DNA of 61,400 nt, from assembly GCA_026414165.1 (NCBI GenBank), contig JAOAJN010000008.1:1-61400 (forward strand), given 5' to 3'. Position 1 is the first letter of the stretch; each line of letters begins with the position of its first letter. The stretch is from Candidatus Methanomethylicaceae archaeon. GTDB lineage: Archaea > Thermoproteota > Methanomethylicia > Methanomethylicales > Methanomethylicaceae. The translations under genes were made by a program, and so were the position numbers. Shown here in pieces: positions 24,787 to 34,972 of this stretch. A model generated the notes under the pieces. It searched no databases. It was not told the origin of the DNA and worked only from the letters and a program-made list of their open reading frames with translations.

Positions 24787-26826
24787 ATGAGTCTGTCTTT
24801 TGATTTTGCTCCTTGGCTCTGCTGGGCTATGCCGACCATAGGGTCGGTGATCCACTTTATTTTGCCCAAGGGGTTGGGAAGGGCTAGATACGCCGCCGTA
24901 GTTCTGTTCTCATTCATCGCTTGGATAATGGCGCTCTTGATGATCTTCTCTATGCCATCCCACGGGTATGAGGAGCTCAACGGTTTCTGGTTCTCCTTAC
25001 CCAAGGGTGCCAGCGTGGGCATAGGTATCCTGTTGGACTCGCTCAGCGTAATCTTGGCAAACCTTGTCGCCTTCCTCAGTTTTCTCATACTCGTCTACTC
25101 CTTCAAGTATATGGAAGGGGAGCCTGGCGAGAACAGGTATTGGTTCTTTATGTCCCTCTTCATAGGCGGAATGTTGATGCTTATCTTAGCAAACAACTTC
25201 ATATTCTTCTTTATCGGCTGGAAGATAGTTGGTCTATGCAGCTTCGGTCTCATAGGTCACTACTACAATGACGACAGGAAGTACTGGATAGGAGGTCCTC
25301 CTCCATACCCGTTCCAGAAACCTTCCAGGTGCGGACTGAAGGCTCTCCTTGTTACGACCTTCGGCGATGTAGCTCTCTTGGGAGGAATAATCATAATCTA
25401 TCTCTACTCTGGAACCTTCAATTTTGTGGAGCTCTACGAAAATGCAGGCGTCTGGCTGACCAAGATGGCTGAAACACCTGGCATCCTGACGATCACAATA
25501 CTCCTTCTACTAGCAGGACCTTTTGCCAAATCGGCCCAGTTTCCCTTCCACGAATGGCTTCCTGAGGCTATGGCTGGGCCGACACCGGTCTCTGCCCTCA
25601 TACATGCGGCAACAATGGTTAAGGCCGGTGTGTACTTAGTGGCACGCGTCCTCCCGATCTTCTACTTCGCAGCCTGGATATTGAATCCGGGCATACAGGA
25701 GGCTATGGTCTTCTTCGTAGTGGTTGCCACAATAGGAGGCTTCACGGCATTTTTGGCAGGTACCCAGGCAATGGTCGCTCTGGAGCTGAAGAAGGCTCTG
25801 GCTTACTCTACGATGAGCGTTATCGGGTATATGATGCTCAGCTTGGGTGTGGCAGGCATGAGCCCGACAGCCTTGGTCGAGGGCTACACATCTGGGATCT
25901 TTCACCTTATAAACCACGGGATCTTCAAGGCAGCCCTGTTCCTTTGCGCCGGGGTTCTGATTCATAACTCCCACTCCATATACATAACCGAGATGAACTT
26001 CTCCCGTAAGGAGATGAAGTTCACGTGGGCATTCATGTGGATTGCATCCCTCGCACTCATCGGAATCCCGCCCCTATCTGGCTTCTGGAGCAAGGATGGA
26101 ATTCTTTTATCTTGTCTTGAGAGCGGTCAGTATGCCCTCTTTGTATTAGCCGCTCTAACGGTTGCGGTCACAAGCTTCTATACCATAAGGTTCATGGGTA
26201 TAATGTTCCACAAAGGTCACTCTGAAGAAAAAGGTCATGGCGGACATGCAGGCGAGCCCTCTGTCATAATGCTGCTTCCTTACGGAATTTTGGCTGTACT
26301 GACTGTTGGAATAGGGCTAATTGGACCATGGATGAAGGAGGCACTTGCGGAACTCTTCTCGGAGCAATTCCATACAATTCACATCATCTCAACTGAGCAT
26401 ACCGTTCATGCCTCAGTTTCACCTATTGCAGAGATTATTCCGATAGCTGCATCTTTGACTATGATCGCGATCGGAGCATTCCCCGCATACCGCGCTTACA
26501 TATCACACAAGCTTAAGACCTCGGAAATTCTCAAGAGAAATGAGCTTTTGAGGGGACTTCATGTTTTCCTCTGGAACCGCTGGTACATTGACGCCTTCTT
26601 CAATAGGGTATTTGTGAGTTCTGTTCTTGCATCTAGGGAGCCTACTGCCAAGTACATAGAGGGTGGGATGGATATGGCTTTAAACGTTGGGATACCCAGG
26701 CTCTTCAGCAGCATAAACAGCAATATCCGTAAGCTCCAAACTGGAATCCTATCAGTCAACATGCTATACATTTTGGGCTTTATGATAATTCTCATAATCG
26801 CATTTATGGTGTTGGGGGTGCTCTAG
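24787..26826 (+). CDS. Mrp-antiporter-like subunit 2 (NuoL family)
   Basis: 679 aa, the longest antiporter-like subunit. FFIGWKIVGLCSF, FPFHEWLPEAMAGPTPVSA, and LKKALAYSTMSVIGYM are the family motifs; note Lys where most NuoL have the Glu (GWE to GWK), a substitution at the first channel glutamate. The extra C-terminal part (about 560-679) ends in a long helix and a final membrane helix, consistent with the NuoL lateral helix. SD GGAGGAT precedes ATG 24787. Confidence 0.93.
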   Translation: MSLSFDFAPWLCWAMPTIGSVIHFILPKGLGRARYAAVVLFSFIAWIMALLMIFSMPSHGYEELNGFWFSLPKGASVGIGILLDSLSVILANLVAFLSFLILVYSFKYMEGEPGENRYWFFMSLFIGGMLMLILANNFIFFFIGWKIVGLCSFGLIGHYYNDDRKYWIGGPPPYPFQKPSRCGLKALLVTTFGDVALLGGIIIIYLYSGTFNFVELYENAGVWLTKMAETPGILTITILLLLAGPFAKSAQFPFHEWLPEAMAGPTPVSALIHAATMVKAGVYLVARVLPIFYFAAWILNPGIQEAMVFFVVVATIGGFTAFLAGTQAMVALELKKALAYSTMSVIGYMMLSLGVAGMSPTALVEGYTSGIFHLINHGIFKAALFLCAGVLIHNSHSIYITEMNFSRKEMKFTWAFMWIASLALIGIPPLSGFWSKDGILLSCLESGQYALFVLAALTVAVTSFYTIRFMGIMFHKGHSEEKGHGGHAGEPSVIMLLPYGILAVLTVGIGLIGPWMKEALAELFSEQFHTIHIISTEHTVHASVSPIAEIIPIAASLTMIAIGAFPAYRAYISHKLKTSEILKRNELLRGLHVFLWNRWYIDAFFNRVFVSSVLASREPTAKYIEGGMDMALNVGIPRLFSSINSNIRKLQTGILSVNMLYILGFMIILIIAFMVLGVL

Positions 26827-28320
26827 ATGCAAGTTCCGTACGCCATGCTCCAGGTTATCTTGGCACCTGTGTTGGTTGCATTTTTAACAGTATTCTTTGG
26901 CAAGTATCTGGGCAAGAAATTGGGATGGGTTGCGTTCGGAGTATTGGCCTATACAAGCCTTCTCATGATTAACATAGGCATCGACCTCTGGAACGGGCTG
27001 GGTCCGTTTTACGAGGAATACCGCTGGAGCACCGCCATATTTGACATGAAATTCGGCTTCTTGGCTGATGGTCTAAGCTTGCCAGTCGCCCTCATAATGA
27101 ATATGATCTGTGCAGCCTGCGCCCTATACTCTATACATTATATGGAGCACAGGATAGAGCAGCTCTTTGGAAAGGAAGAGCGGGGGATGTACACCGTTTA
27201 CTTCTCAATTTACTTGTTATTTGCAGTAGGTCTTGTTGGGGTAGCCCTCTCCACAAACCTAATTCAAATGTATGTGTTTGTAGAGCTTGCATTAATACCC
27301 TCATACATCATGATTGATCTATTCGGATATGTTGACAGACACAGGATCGCTATGATGTACTTCATATGGAATCACATCGGCGCTGCGATGTTCCTTATCG
27401 GTATCGCCCTTGCTTTTGTGGGAACGGGTAGTTTCGAGATAACTGCTCTTGGGAATCTTACCAACGCGTCTCTTGGGTTCTGGGTTTGTCTCTTCGTCTT
27501 GATCGGATGGCTTGTGAAGATGGCAACATTTGGTTTTCATGTTTGGCTACCTTACGCCCATGGTGAGCATCCAACTTCTATCGCAGCCATAATCGCCACA
27601 ATCGTAGGTTTAGGAAACTATGTGATCGTGCGTCTCCTCTACGGCGAAATGCTCGAAGCCTTTAGAGTATTTGGCACACCTCTTTTAATTCTTGCTATCA
27701 TAACAATCGTATATGGGGGGTTCCTTACTTTAGCCCAAGACGATTTCAAACGCCTTTATGCATGCTCCACAATTAGCCAGACCGCATATTCAATCTTAGG
27801 CATAGCTACCTTAACCACCATGGGCGTTGCGGGAGGAGTCTTCTACTTCCTAAGCCACATACTCGGTAAATGTGTCCTCTTCTCCATCGCAGGCATAGTC
27901 CTGTGCCAGACTGGTATAAGGGACATGCGAAATCTAGGCGGACTAGCGAGGAAAATGCCTTTGACCGCTACGCTATGTATCTTGGGATCTATGGTCCTCT
28001 CAGCATTTCCGCCTCTCAGCGGTTTCCAAGGTGAGTGGATCATGTTTGTCGGAGTCTTCCAAGAGGCTGGTGCTTCAACAGGATTTACCGTAGCGATAGT
28101 GGCGATCTTGGCGACTTTCCTAACGGTAGTCTACACATTCTGGCCTATACTAAAGGTATTCTTTGGACCGCTGCCCCCAAGTCTTGAAAACGTAAAGGAG
28201 GCACCTCTCTCAATGGTCTTGCCGCTTTTCGTACTAATGCTGATAGCATTCATTATGGGCATATATCCTGAGTCGGTGATGCGCTTAATAGGTCCCGTAA
28301 TCTCCTCTATGGCTCCATGA
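26827..28320 (+). CDS. Mrp-antiporter-like subunit 3 (NuoM family)
   Basis: 497 aa, about 14 hydrophobic segments. MYVFVELALIPSYIMI carries the channel Glu, LVKMATFGFHVWLPYAHGEHP the Lys and His, DFKRLYACSTISQTAYSILG the second-half Lys. ATG follows directly on the stop of the L gene. Last gene of the antiporter operon. Confidence 0.94.
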   Translation: MQVPYAMLQVILAPVLVAFLTVFFGKYLGKKLGWVAFGVLAYTSLLMINIGIDLWNGLGPFYEEYRWSTAIFDMKFGFLADGLSLPVALIMNMICAACALYSIHYMEHRIEQLFGKEERGMYTVYFSIYLLFAVGLVGVALSTNLIQMYVFVELALIPSYIMIDLFGYVDRHRIAMMYFIWNHIGAAMFLIGIALAFVGTGSFEITALGNLTNASLGFWVCLFVLIGWLVKMATFGFHVWLPYAHGEHPTSIAAIIATIVGLGNYVIVRLLYGEMLEAFRVFGTPLLILAIITIVYGGFLTLAQDDFKRLYACSTISQTAYSILGIATLTTMGVAGGVFYFLSHILGKCVLFSIAGIVLCQTGIRDMRNLGGLARKMPLTATLCILGSMVLSAFPPLSGFQGEWIMFVGVFQEAGASTGFTVAIVAILATFLTVVYTFWPILKVFFGPLPPSLENVKEAPLSMVLPLFVLMLIAFIMGIYPESVMRLIGPVISSMAP

Positions 28321-28329
28321 AAGGCGAAT

Positions 28330-28344
28330 ATTTTTCCCTTTTTG
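28330..28344 (+). terminator. T-rich terminator after the antiporter operon
   Basis: Two T-runs (TTTTT and CTTTTTG) ten bases after the last stop codon, the usual form of archaeal intrinsic termination. Confidence 0.5.
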
Positions 28345-28480
28345 TTCTAGGAGTTTTATAAAACTGCTTTTTTCCTGCCCTACGAGCTAAAAATGTCTTA
28401 ATTTATGCTCTTACAAATTATATGATCATTTATTAAAATAATTTATTAACTTATAATTAAAAATAATCAATTGTAAAAAT

Positions 28481-29746
28481 TTATGAGAACTCTAGGAATT
28501 CATAAGCTGGTCCATAATCGAATGAATATTTGACTGTTCTGAACTCCCTTGCAACTTTTATCACATCTTCTCTAACCTTGGAAGGATCTTCCCTGTCTAG
28601 CAAGACCCTCTTTATCAGCCAAGCAATCTTCGCCATCTCTTCCTCGCCCATCCCGATCCTGGTGATCTCCTGTGTGCCCAATCTCACACCACTACAGTCC
28701 TCCTCCGTCTTATCTGAAGGCAGAGGCGTCTTGGTGGTCACAATGTTTGCTTCCTCAAGCCTCTTAGCCGCTCCGTCACCGTTTCCGTTTGGTGCCTTGA
28801 ATATTACTTGGTGAGACATAGTGAAACCCTTGTTAGCCCCCAGCACATCGATCCCACAATTGTAGAGTTCCTCCGCTAATTTCTTGGCATTATTAACAAC
28901 TTTCTTTGCATACTCCCTACCAAATGCTAAAAATTCTGCCAAAGCCACTGACAGGCCCGCCACGCGGTGTATGTGGTGGTTATTGACCAGTTGCCAGACA
29001 GCATTGTCTATAACCTTTGCATACTTGCCCTTGCATAATATTATGCCTCCTTGCGGTCCAAAGAATGTTTTATGTGTGCTGCCGGTCACAATCTCAGCCC
29101 CCTCTCCCAGCGGGTCCTGAAAGACCCCTCCTGCAATTAGACCGAGCACATGCGCAGCGTCATATGCAACTATGGCGCCAACCTCATCAGCTATGCCTCT
29201 GAGTTCCATAACGGGGTGAGGGAATAGAATCTCGCTGGCACCCAAAAGGACAATTTTTGGCTTAACCCTGGCAATTAATTTCTCTGCCTCCCCTACATCA
29301 ATGTTCATCTCATCCATGGAGAATGGCATGGGCACAAGACTGACCCCGTGAATCTTTGAACACTCCCTGAAGCTTGCATGTCCTCCATCTATTACACTAA
29401 GCGCCGTCACAATATCTCCTGGTGCGGTTAGCGCATTAAAAAGCACGAGATTCGCCATAGTGCCGGAGATTGGGACGTAGTTTACATGCTCAGCCGCGAA
29501 GACCTTCTTCGCCAACTCAGTAGTATAATTCTCCAGCTCGTCTATGTACTTCGTCCCAGAATAAAATCTGTTGTGGAGGAATCCGATCCCGTACCTGTTG
29601 CCGAGATCTGAGACTAACATCTCCTTGACTCTTCTACTTATAACGTTTTCACTTGCTATCAGGTTTATACAACTGCCTCTCCATTCTGTGTGCTCTCTCA
29701 CGATCTCCTTTATTGTCTTTATGTCTCTCTCGCTCAATAGTCCCAC
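28481..29746 (-). CDS. glyA: serine hydroxymethyltransferase
   Basis: 421 aa PLP enzyme, interconverts serine and glycine using a C1 carrier (tetrahydrofolate or, in many archaea, tetrahydromethanopterin). The PLP Lys lies in GSTHKTFFGPQGG near residue 226; VAYDAAHVLGLIAGG holds the Asp and His of the cofactor site. Archaeal length. Start GTG 29746, with AAGGTG just upstream. Monocistronic; 263 AT-rich bases separate it from the next gene. Confidence 0.96.
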   Translation of the reverse strand: MGLLSERDIKTIKEIVREHTEWRGSCINLIASENVISRRVKEMLVSDLGNRYGIGFLHNRFYSGTKYIDELENYTTELAKKVFAAEHVNYVPISGTMANLVLFNALTAPGDIVTALSVIDGGHASFRECSKIHGVSLVPMPFSMDEMNIDVGEAEKLIARVKPKIVLLGASEILFPHPVMELRGIADEVGAIVAYDAAHVLGLIAGGVFQDPLGEGAEIVTGSTHKTFFGPQGGIILCKGKYAKVIDNAVWQLVNNHHIHRVAGLSVALAEFLAFGREYAKKVVNNAKKLAEELYNCGIDVLGANKGFTMSHQVIFKAPNGNGDGAAKRLEEANIVTTKTPLPSDKTEEDCSGVRLGTQEITRIGMGEEEMAKIAWLIKRVLLDREDPSKVREDVIKVAREFRTVKYSFDYGPAYEFLEFS

Positions 29747-30009
29747 CTTAGACCCTTTGACAATGATAAAACCATTTTAAAAGATTTACCATTCACTTTT
29801 AACCTCCGCAAATTGAATAAAACTAAACTAAATTTGCCAGACATTGGCATTTATTTAATTGAGATGTGATTGTAATGGGGTGCCTAATTTTATTGCATCG
29901 GTCCGCTGTAACGCGTCAAAATATTTGTTAAATGACCTCCTTATGAATTGGCATAACAAATCAACTGTGCCCAATATATCTGCTCTAAAAAATTATAAAA
30001 TCATTTACA

Positions 30010-31263
30010 TCAAAATGTAAACGAGTCTCCTAGGGATGGGGCATAAGCCTCCAAACCCGTCTCCTGTCTTATATGCTCCGCAAAACTTGTGCATGAGACT
30101 GGCTCTCCGTGAACACAGAGTATCTTGGGGTTGCCCTTGATGGATTTGACAACTTTCATAAGTTCGGTCTTGCCGCAGTGAGATGAAAAGTCGATCCATT
30201 CGACCCTGCACTTGACTTTCTTCCTCTCCCCTGGCGGTCCATAGACCCCTTCGTCCAACAACAGCCTACCGGGCGTCCCTGGTATTTGGAAAGATACGAG
30301 GACAACGCAATCCCGAGACCTGTTCCTTATCTTCTCCATGTAGTACACCGAGGCGCCCCCCGTCAACATCCCTGAAGAGGTTATTACAACTCCTGGCTTG
30401 TTCAAAACCTTATCCCTGTCCTTCTGCCCTGCGACCCACTTTACCCTCGACATAGCCTTCTTTAGCAATTTTGGATCCCGCAGCGTCTCAGGTGCGCTAG
30501 CAATGAGCCTTGTAGCAACCCTGCTCATCCCGTCTATGGCAATGTCGTATTTGAAGCCGTGCTTCTGCAATACGCATAGTATCTCCTGCGATCTTCCGAC
30601 TGAGAATGCTGGAATAAGTGCAAGTCCTCCTCCCTCGACAACATCATTCAAAACCTCCACGAGCCTCCTTTCACTCTCATCCCTGGGCGGATGATCCACC
30701 GTAGCATAAGTGCTCTCAATTATCGCAAAATCCATATCCGTCTCTGGGACGGTCCCAGCTCTCAACAGCGCTGTATCTATTGTGTTGAAGTCTCCAGAAT
30801 ACCATATCTTCTTACCTTCAAGGCTTAAGAGTACATTTATGCTCCCAGGTATATGCCCTGCACTGTAAAACTCGACTTCCGCGTTTCCTATTCTCGCCTT
30901 ATTTCCAACCTCCTCAGTCCTATCTATCATGGTTCTGAGCTCAAGTGCCTCGTAAGGCAAGAAGTACGACGACAGATGAAGTAAATCCTTTACGAGAATA
31001 TCTGTCAGTTCCTTTGTAATACTTGTCATGAAGATGCGGGGGTTTTCGGTCACATAAAATATTGGTGCCCCTCCTGAATGGTCAAGATGCGCATGTGTTA
31101 TTATGACGCCATCCAAATCCCTTGCATGGGTGGAAAGCGGGAATACGGGTCTATCTTCCCTGATCATAACCCCGTAATCCAAAACAAACTTTGTACTCTC
31201 TCCTCTGATCTCAAAACCAGATCTGCCTACCTCTTTTCCTCCACCAAAAACCGTAACTTTCAA
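30010..31263 (-). CDS. beta-CASP metallo-beta-lactamase ribonuclease (aCPSF2-like)
   Basis: 417 aa. Metal motifs THAHLDHSG (motif 2), AGHIPGS (motif 3) and YSGDFN (motif 4) in the lactamase part, and beta-CASP motifs A (ESTYATVDHP), B (SGMLTGG) and C (VHGE) in the rest. No KH domains, so it is the shorter archaeal aCPSF2 class rather than the termination factor FttA. Predicted RNA endo/exonuclease for maturation or decay. Confidence 0.92.
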   Translation of the reverse strand: MKVTVFGGGKEVGRSGFEIRGESTKFVLDYGVMIREDRPVFPLSTHARDLDGVIITHAHLDHSGGAPIFYVTENPRIFMTSITKELTDILVKDLLHLSSYFLPYEALELRTMIDRTEEVGNKARIGNAEVEFYSAGHIPGSINVLLSLEGKKIWYSGDFNTIDTALLRAGTVPETDMDFAIIESTYATVDHPPRDESERRLVEVLNDVVEGGGLALIPAFSVGRSQEILCVLQKHGFKYDIAIDGMSRVATRLIASAPETLRDPKLLKKAMSRVKWVAGQKDRDKVLNKPGVVITSSGMLTGGASVYYMEKIRNRSRDCVVLVSFQIPGTPGRLLLDEGVYGPPGERKKVKCRVEWIDFSSHCGKTELMKVVKSIKGNPKILCVHGEPVSCTSFAEHIRQETGLEAYAPSLGDSFTF

Positions 31264-31472
31264 ACATTAATCCTCCAAACCAAACTTCAAAAAGTCGCCT
31301 CTTATACTTAAGTGTATTTAATCACTTTTAGATTAATGTTGTCATAAACAAAACGAAAAGTTATTAATGTAGCCTCCTCATGGCATGTGCACCCCAAAGT
31401 GATTCCCGTCCCCAAAATTCGCGGCTCACATTTATTAATCCGCTTTTAATACCAGAATTGGAGTGAGTGGAG

Positions 31473-32186
31473 ATGCCAATAGACTTCTACGTTAAGAAAG
31501 TTCCCCTGAAGAACTCAATCTTGATAACTGGCTTCCATGGCTTGGGAGCCACGGGCTATATCACGGTAAAACATGCTGTAACCTCTCTAAATGCCGAGTT
31601 AATTGGATATATTGATAGCGAAAGGATCCCTCCATTTGTTTCGATGGACGAGGGTCGACTATCCCTTCCGTTTGAGATCTACAGGCACGATAGATACGTG
31701 TTCGTGCTGACAAATGTCCCTCCCCACACAAAGGAGCGGCAAGAGTTCTCGAGATCCCTTGCAGAATGGGCCATAAAGGAGCACTTCAGTGCCTCCTATC
31801 TCATAGGAGGTCTCGACAGCAGACTCAGGCCCTCAGAAAATGAAAAGATAAGGTGTGCAGTCACTAAGAATTTTAAAGGTTTAAGCGACCTCGGGGCTCC
31901 ACTGTTGGAAAAAGGGCTTTTCGTCGTAGGCCCCTTAGCAATCATGTTGACTCATTTCGAGATCAATAACTTCCCCGCCATCGCCCTACTTCCATACGCA
32001 AATCCTGCTAGACCAGATCCCATGGCTGCCGCCGTAGCAATCGAGTACATCAACAAGCTCACCAACTTAAATATTGACTCCTCCCAACTGATCAGCGATG
32101 CTCGCAGGATAGAGGCAGAGATACAAGAGCTCATGAAGCAGAGGCAAGAGCGCGTAAAGACTGATCACAGGACGCTTTACATCTAG
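31473..32186 (+). CDS. PAC2-family proteasome assembly chaperone-like protein
   Basis: 237 aa from ATG 31473 (GTG 31467 also possible). ILITGFHGLGATGYITVKHA and SYLIGGLDSR are typical for the PAC2/PbaB family of archaeal ATP-independent chaperones related to proteasome assembly factors. Monocistronic, with an AT-rich promoter region upstream. Confidence 0.87.
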   Translation: MPIDFYVKKVPLKNSILITGFHGLGATGYITVKHAVTSLNAELIGYIDSERIPPFVSMDEGRLSLPFEIYRHDRYVFVLTNVPPHTKERQEFSRSLAEWAIKEHFSASYLIGGLDSRLRPSENEKIRCAVTKNFKGLSDLGAPLLEKGLFVVGPLAIMLTHFEINNFPAIALLPYANPARPDPMAAAVAIEYINKLTNLNIDSSQLISDARRIEAEIQELMKQRQERVKTDHRTLYI

Positions 32187-32202
32187 AATACAATACAAAC
32201 AT

Positions 32203-32826
32203 CTAAACCCTAAAGCGCCGATCCCCGCCGCACCCTTGCTTTTTCCTTACGACTACCTTCCCTCCTTTCTTTAAACCCATTAAGACACCTTCTATGGTCT
32301 TCTCACACTCCAGCACATTCACGACACTTCCTATCTCCTCCTTCTGGTGTGCGTCGCTCCCCCCAACGGCGGGCAAGCCTAGGGCGCCCGCAAACTCTCT
32401 TGCCTCCCTGTTGGCATCCGCGTCACATCTACCATTGAAAACCTCCATAATGTCGATGCCCAACTTACCGCAAAGCGTTCCCACGGACCTCCGGAAGCTG
32501 TCGAACGGATGTGGTGCTAATATGAGCCCGCCAGCCCTGTGGACGCTCTCTACTAGCATAATTGGGTCGCGGAAAACTGGCGGGTCTTCCAGCCCCAAGA
32601 CAATTAGGTCTCCAGCCTCTGTGGATACCTCTATTCCTGGCACTATCAGGAGGTCTCTAAAGGCGCTGTTATGCTTTATCCTTCTATATCCCTCCATTGT
32701 GTCGTGGTCGGTGATAGCTACCGCATTTATGCCAGCCGCGTGCAGACCTGCCAAGAGCTGATTAGGTGTTATTGAACTGTCGGGCGAGCTATTTGTATGA
32801 ATGTGAGGATCGAAGACAACCTTCAT
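32203..32826 (-). CDS. PHP-domain phosphoesterase
   Basis: 207 aa. Metal-binding motifs of the PHP fold are all present: DPHIHTNSSPDS, ITDHDTMEGY, VPGIEVST, LAPHPFDSFRRS and GGSDAHQ. The protein is a stand-alone PHP, likely a metal-dependent phosphatase or nuclease; substrate unknown. Ends convergently with the PAC2 gene (16-base gap). Confidence 0.9.
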   Translation of the reverse strand: MKVVFDPHIHTNSSPDSSITPNQLLAGLHAAGINAVAITDHDTMEGYRRIKHNSAFRDLLIVPGIEVSTEAGDLIVLGLEDPPVFRDPIMLVESVHRAGGLILAPHPFDSFRRSVGTLCGKLGIDIMEVFNGRCDADANREAREFAGALGLPAVGGSDAHQKEEIGSVVNVLECEKTIEGVLMGLKKGGKVVVRKKQGCGGDRRFRV

Positions 32827-32970
32827 ATTCGCCCCTCCAATGAAACCTCCTAAAGATGCTGTACGACAATTTGGCTCTTTAATGCCCCTTCATCAAAGCT
32901 CAGTAAAGTTCTATATTTGCAAAATGCCTGCTCCTCTCTCTCCATTGTTAAGAACATCCCCGCCATTTAA

Positions 32971-34506
32971 TTACCCTCCGCCCTCATTCCGTTCCTCCAA
33001 GAAATCCGAAAGCCTCTCGAGCTCTTCTATGGAATCTATAGTCTTTGCCCCCTTGACCCTCTCTCCCAAAATAAAAGCCTCCCTATATCCCTTAGATGCC
33101 AAAAAAGCCTCTACACTCTCCCTCCAGCCTCTACCCAGCCCGATCGCACTCTCGAACTGTGAGAGCGGGAAGGTCTCGGAAAGCTCGGAAGGCACAACAC
33201 CAAAAGGATCCCCGTAGAAGCATATGTGCATGTCATCCCTATTTTCTAAGGTTTTTTTCAAAAGCTTATATATCTTGGACCTATTGAAAGGCTTCTCGTC
33301 CGGCATGGGCATCAGAATTAAAATATCCTTTCCTTTTGGTCTACTGTACCTGCTGAAGATTCTCTCTTTATACCTGTAGACCTCTGGTCTGAACATTGAG
33401 ACCTCATCGTAAAAAAATAACCCCCTCAAGGTCTTGTTGATAATCGGATCGTTGTACTCCAAATACTCTTTATACTCAGACAACCTCTTCATACCCTCGT
33501 AAAGCTTGGGGTGAGTTCTACACCTGCTCTCAAGATGCTCCCAGAGTGTCCCCTCCCTTATGGACTCCCTTATGCTCCTCAGCTCCTCCACCACAATGTA
33601 AAGGTTATGTCTTGCCAAGAGTCCGACCCTCTCCTCCTTAGGCACTTCAACAAGGTCCTCCACATTCCGCTTTACGCATATTGGGCAGCTACACGGCAAC
33701 TCCTCCAACTCATCAACCCTCATCGTGCCAACCTGCGTCATGTACCTCCCGTCCTTTGCGAACAGGGCGTAAGCGGCTGAGTCGAAGAGGTCACAGCCCA
33801 ACGCAACTGCCAACGAAAGCATCATTGGATGTCCAGCGCCAAAGAGGTGGAGCGGTCTCTCTGGAGGAAGAACTCTCTTTGCGGTAACTATCATATCCAC
33901 AAGGGTCTGGTAATCGTATCCCTCCATTATCTGCGTCGGGCTTCCTAGAGGGTGGATCTGGAAGTCCAAATCTCCCATAGCCCTTGCACATTCCTCCACA
34001 AGGTCCAAATACCTGCCCCCTTGAATCGGTCCTGCCCACAACATTGTGCCGTCTTCCCTCCAGGAGATGCTCTCCTTAGCCCTGCGAATAGTCTCTCTAA
34101 CCGTCTGCTCCGCCTCCTCCCTATTTGCGAAACCTCCTGTGGGCACATCGAGTATAACACCGATATCACTGTGTATCCTTTCTTGGAATCGCACGATCTC
34201 TTCGGGAGTGGTGTCAATTCCACCATAGATCAGTAACTGATACGCTCCTGAGTCTGTCATAATGGTTCCATCAAAACCCGTTATTTCGTGAACGTCCTTG
34301 GCATCCTTGCCGTAGTGCTTTAAGATAATGTACGCATTTGTGATTATCAGATTGAAACCAAACTCTTCCTTCAACTCCGAGGGACTTATGGTATTCTTCA
34401 CCGGATTTACAACAGGCATGAGGGTGGGGGTCTCTAAGACGCCTCTCCTTGTTCTGAGCAATCCTATCCTACCTGCTAGATCCCTCTCTTTCACCTCAAA
34501 ACACAT
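32971..34506 (-). CDS. tgtA: archaeosine tRNA-guanine transglycosylase
   Basis: 511 aa. N-terminal 350 residues are the TGT barrel: MTDSGAYQ with the catalytic Asp, ILDVPTGG with the nucleophilic Asp, GPIQGG, and zinc-site CSCPICV. It exchanges guanine-15 of tRNA for preQ0, first step of archaeosine. The C-terminal 150 residues (RGLFFYDEVSMFRPEVYRYK onwards) are a DUF5591-like module as in the ArcS/TGT family; the PUA domain of long TGTs is missing, shortening the enzyme. Co-oriented with the Lsm gene 37 bases upstream. Confidence 0.92.
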   Translation of the reverse strand: MCFEVKERDLAGRIGLLRTRRGVLETPTLMPVVNPVKNTISPSELKEEFGFNLIITNAYIILKHYGKDAKDVHEITGFDGTIMTDSGAYQLLIYGGIDTTPEEIVRFQERIHSDIGVILDVPTGGFANREEAEQTVRETIRRAKESISWREDGTMLWAGPIQGGRYLDLVEECARAMGDLDFQIHPLGSPTQIMEGYDYQTLVDMIVTAKRVLPPERPLHLFGAGHPMMLSLAVALGCDLFDSAAYALFAKDGRYMTQVGTMRVDELEELPCSCPICVKRNVEDLVEVPKEERVGLLARHNLYIVVEELRSIRESIREGTLWEHLESRCRTHPKLYEGMKRLSEYKEYLEYNDPIINKTLRGLFFYDEVSMFRPEVYRYKERIFSRYSRPKGKDILILMPMPDEKPFNRSKIYKLLKKTLENRDDMHICFYGDPFGVVPSELSETFPLSQFESAIGLGRGWRESVEAFLASKGYREAFILGERVKGAKTIDSIEELERLSDFLEERNEGGG

Positions 34507-34543
34507 GTGCCCTCAAACCCCAGACCAAATAAAAAAATAGGTT

Positions 34544-34972
34544 TTATGCAACTTTCTGCTCGATAAGATACTGATCATATACCTTCTTAACCCTCTCGAA
34601 CATGGGGCCGGTACCTTCAACGCCCTCTGCGGTCACCCTAATTCTGTCCATGACTGTTATGAAACCTGCGTCTTCATAGTATTTTACCATGTTGGGGAAG
34701 AGTTTGGCTAGTCTCTCAGACAACCCCTTAAGATCGAAAGGCTTCTCCTTCAAAAGGATCTCTGATATTGACTCTCCACGAATTATGACTCTTGGGTATT
34801 TCTCGCCACTATAAGATGCGTCCTCCAGACAAACACTCAGCGTGGCAGGATCAAACCCAAGGAGCTTCCCCTCATAGATCGCCCCCCTTGTAGTTATGAT
34901 CTTTACATTCTTTTCAACAAACCCTCCGAGTTCGCTGAGGTATCTCCGGCCACCTGATGCAGTCACACTCAC
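34544..34972 (-). CDS. Lsm/SmAP-type RNA-binding protein (SmAP3-like)
   Basis: 142 aa. Residues about 12-75 form an Sm fold (Sm1-like VKIITTRGAIYEGKLLGFDP and VCLEDAS, Sm2-like VIIRGESISEI); an additional C-terminal alpha/beta domain (residues 80-142) is typical for the longer SmAP3 group. Likely ring-forming and RNA-binding. Begins about 470 codons upstream of the tgtA end and probably shares its transcript. Confidence 0.8.
   Translation of the reverse strand: MSVTASGGRRYLSELGGFVEKNVKIITTRGAIYEGKLLGFDPATLSVCLEDASYSGEKYPRVIIRGESISEILLKEKPFDLKGLSERLAKLFPNMVKYYEDAGFITVMDRIRVTAEGVEGTGPMFERVKKVYDQYLIEQKVA

Noticed and set aside
18569-28320. F420H2 or NADH dehydrogenase (Fpo/Nuo) annotation for the complex
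   Set aside because: B and D subunits carry hydrogenase-type cysteine motifs and no electron-input subunit (FpoF, NuoEFG) is encoded.
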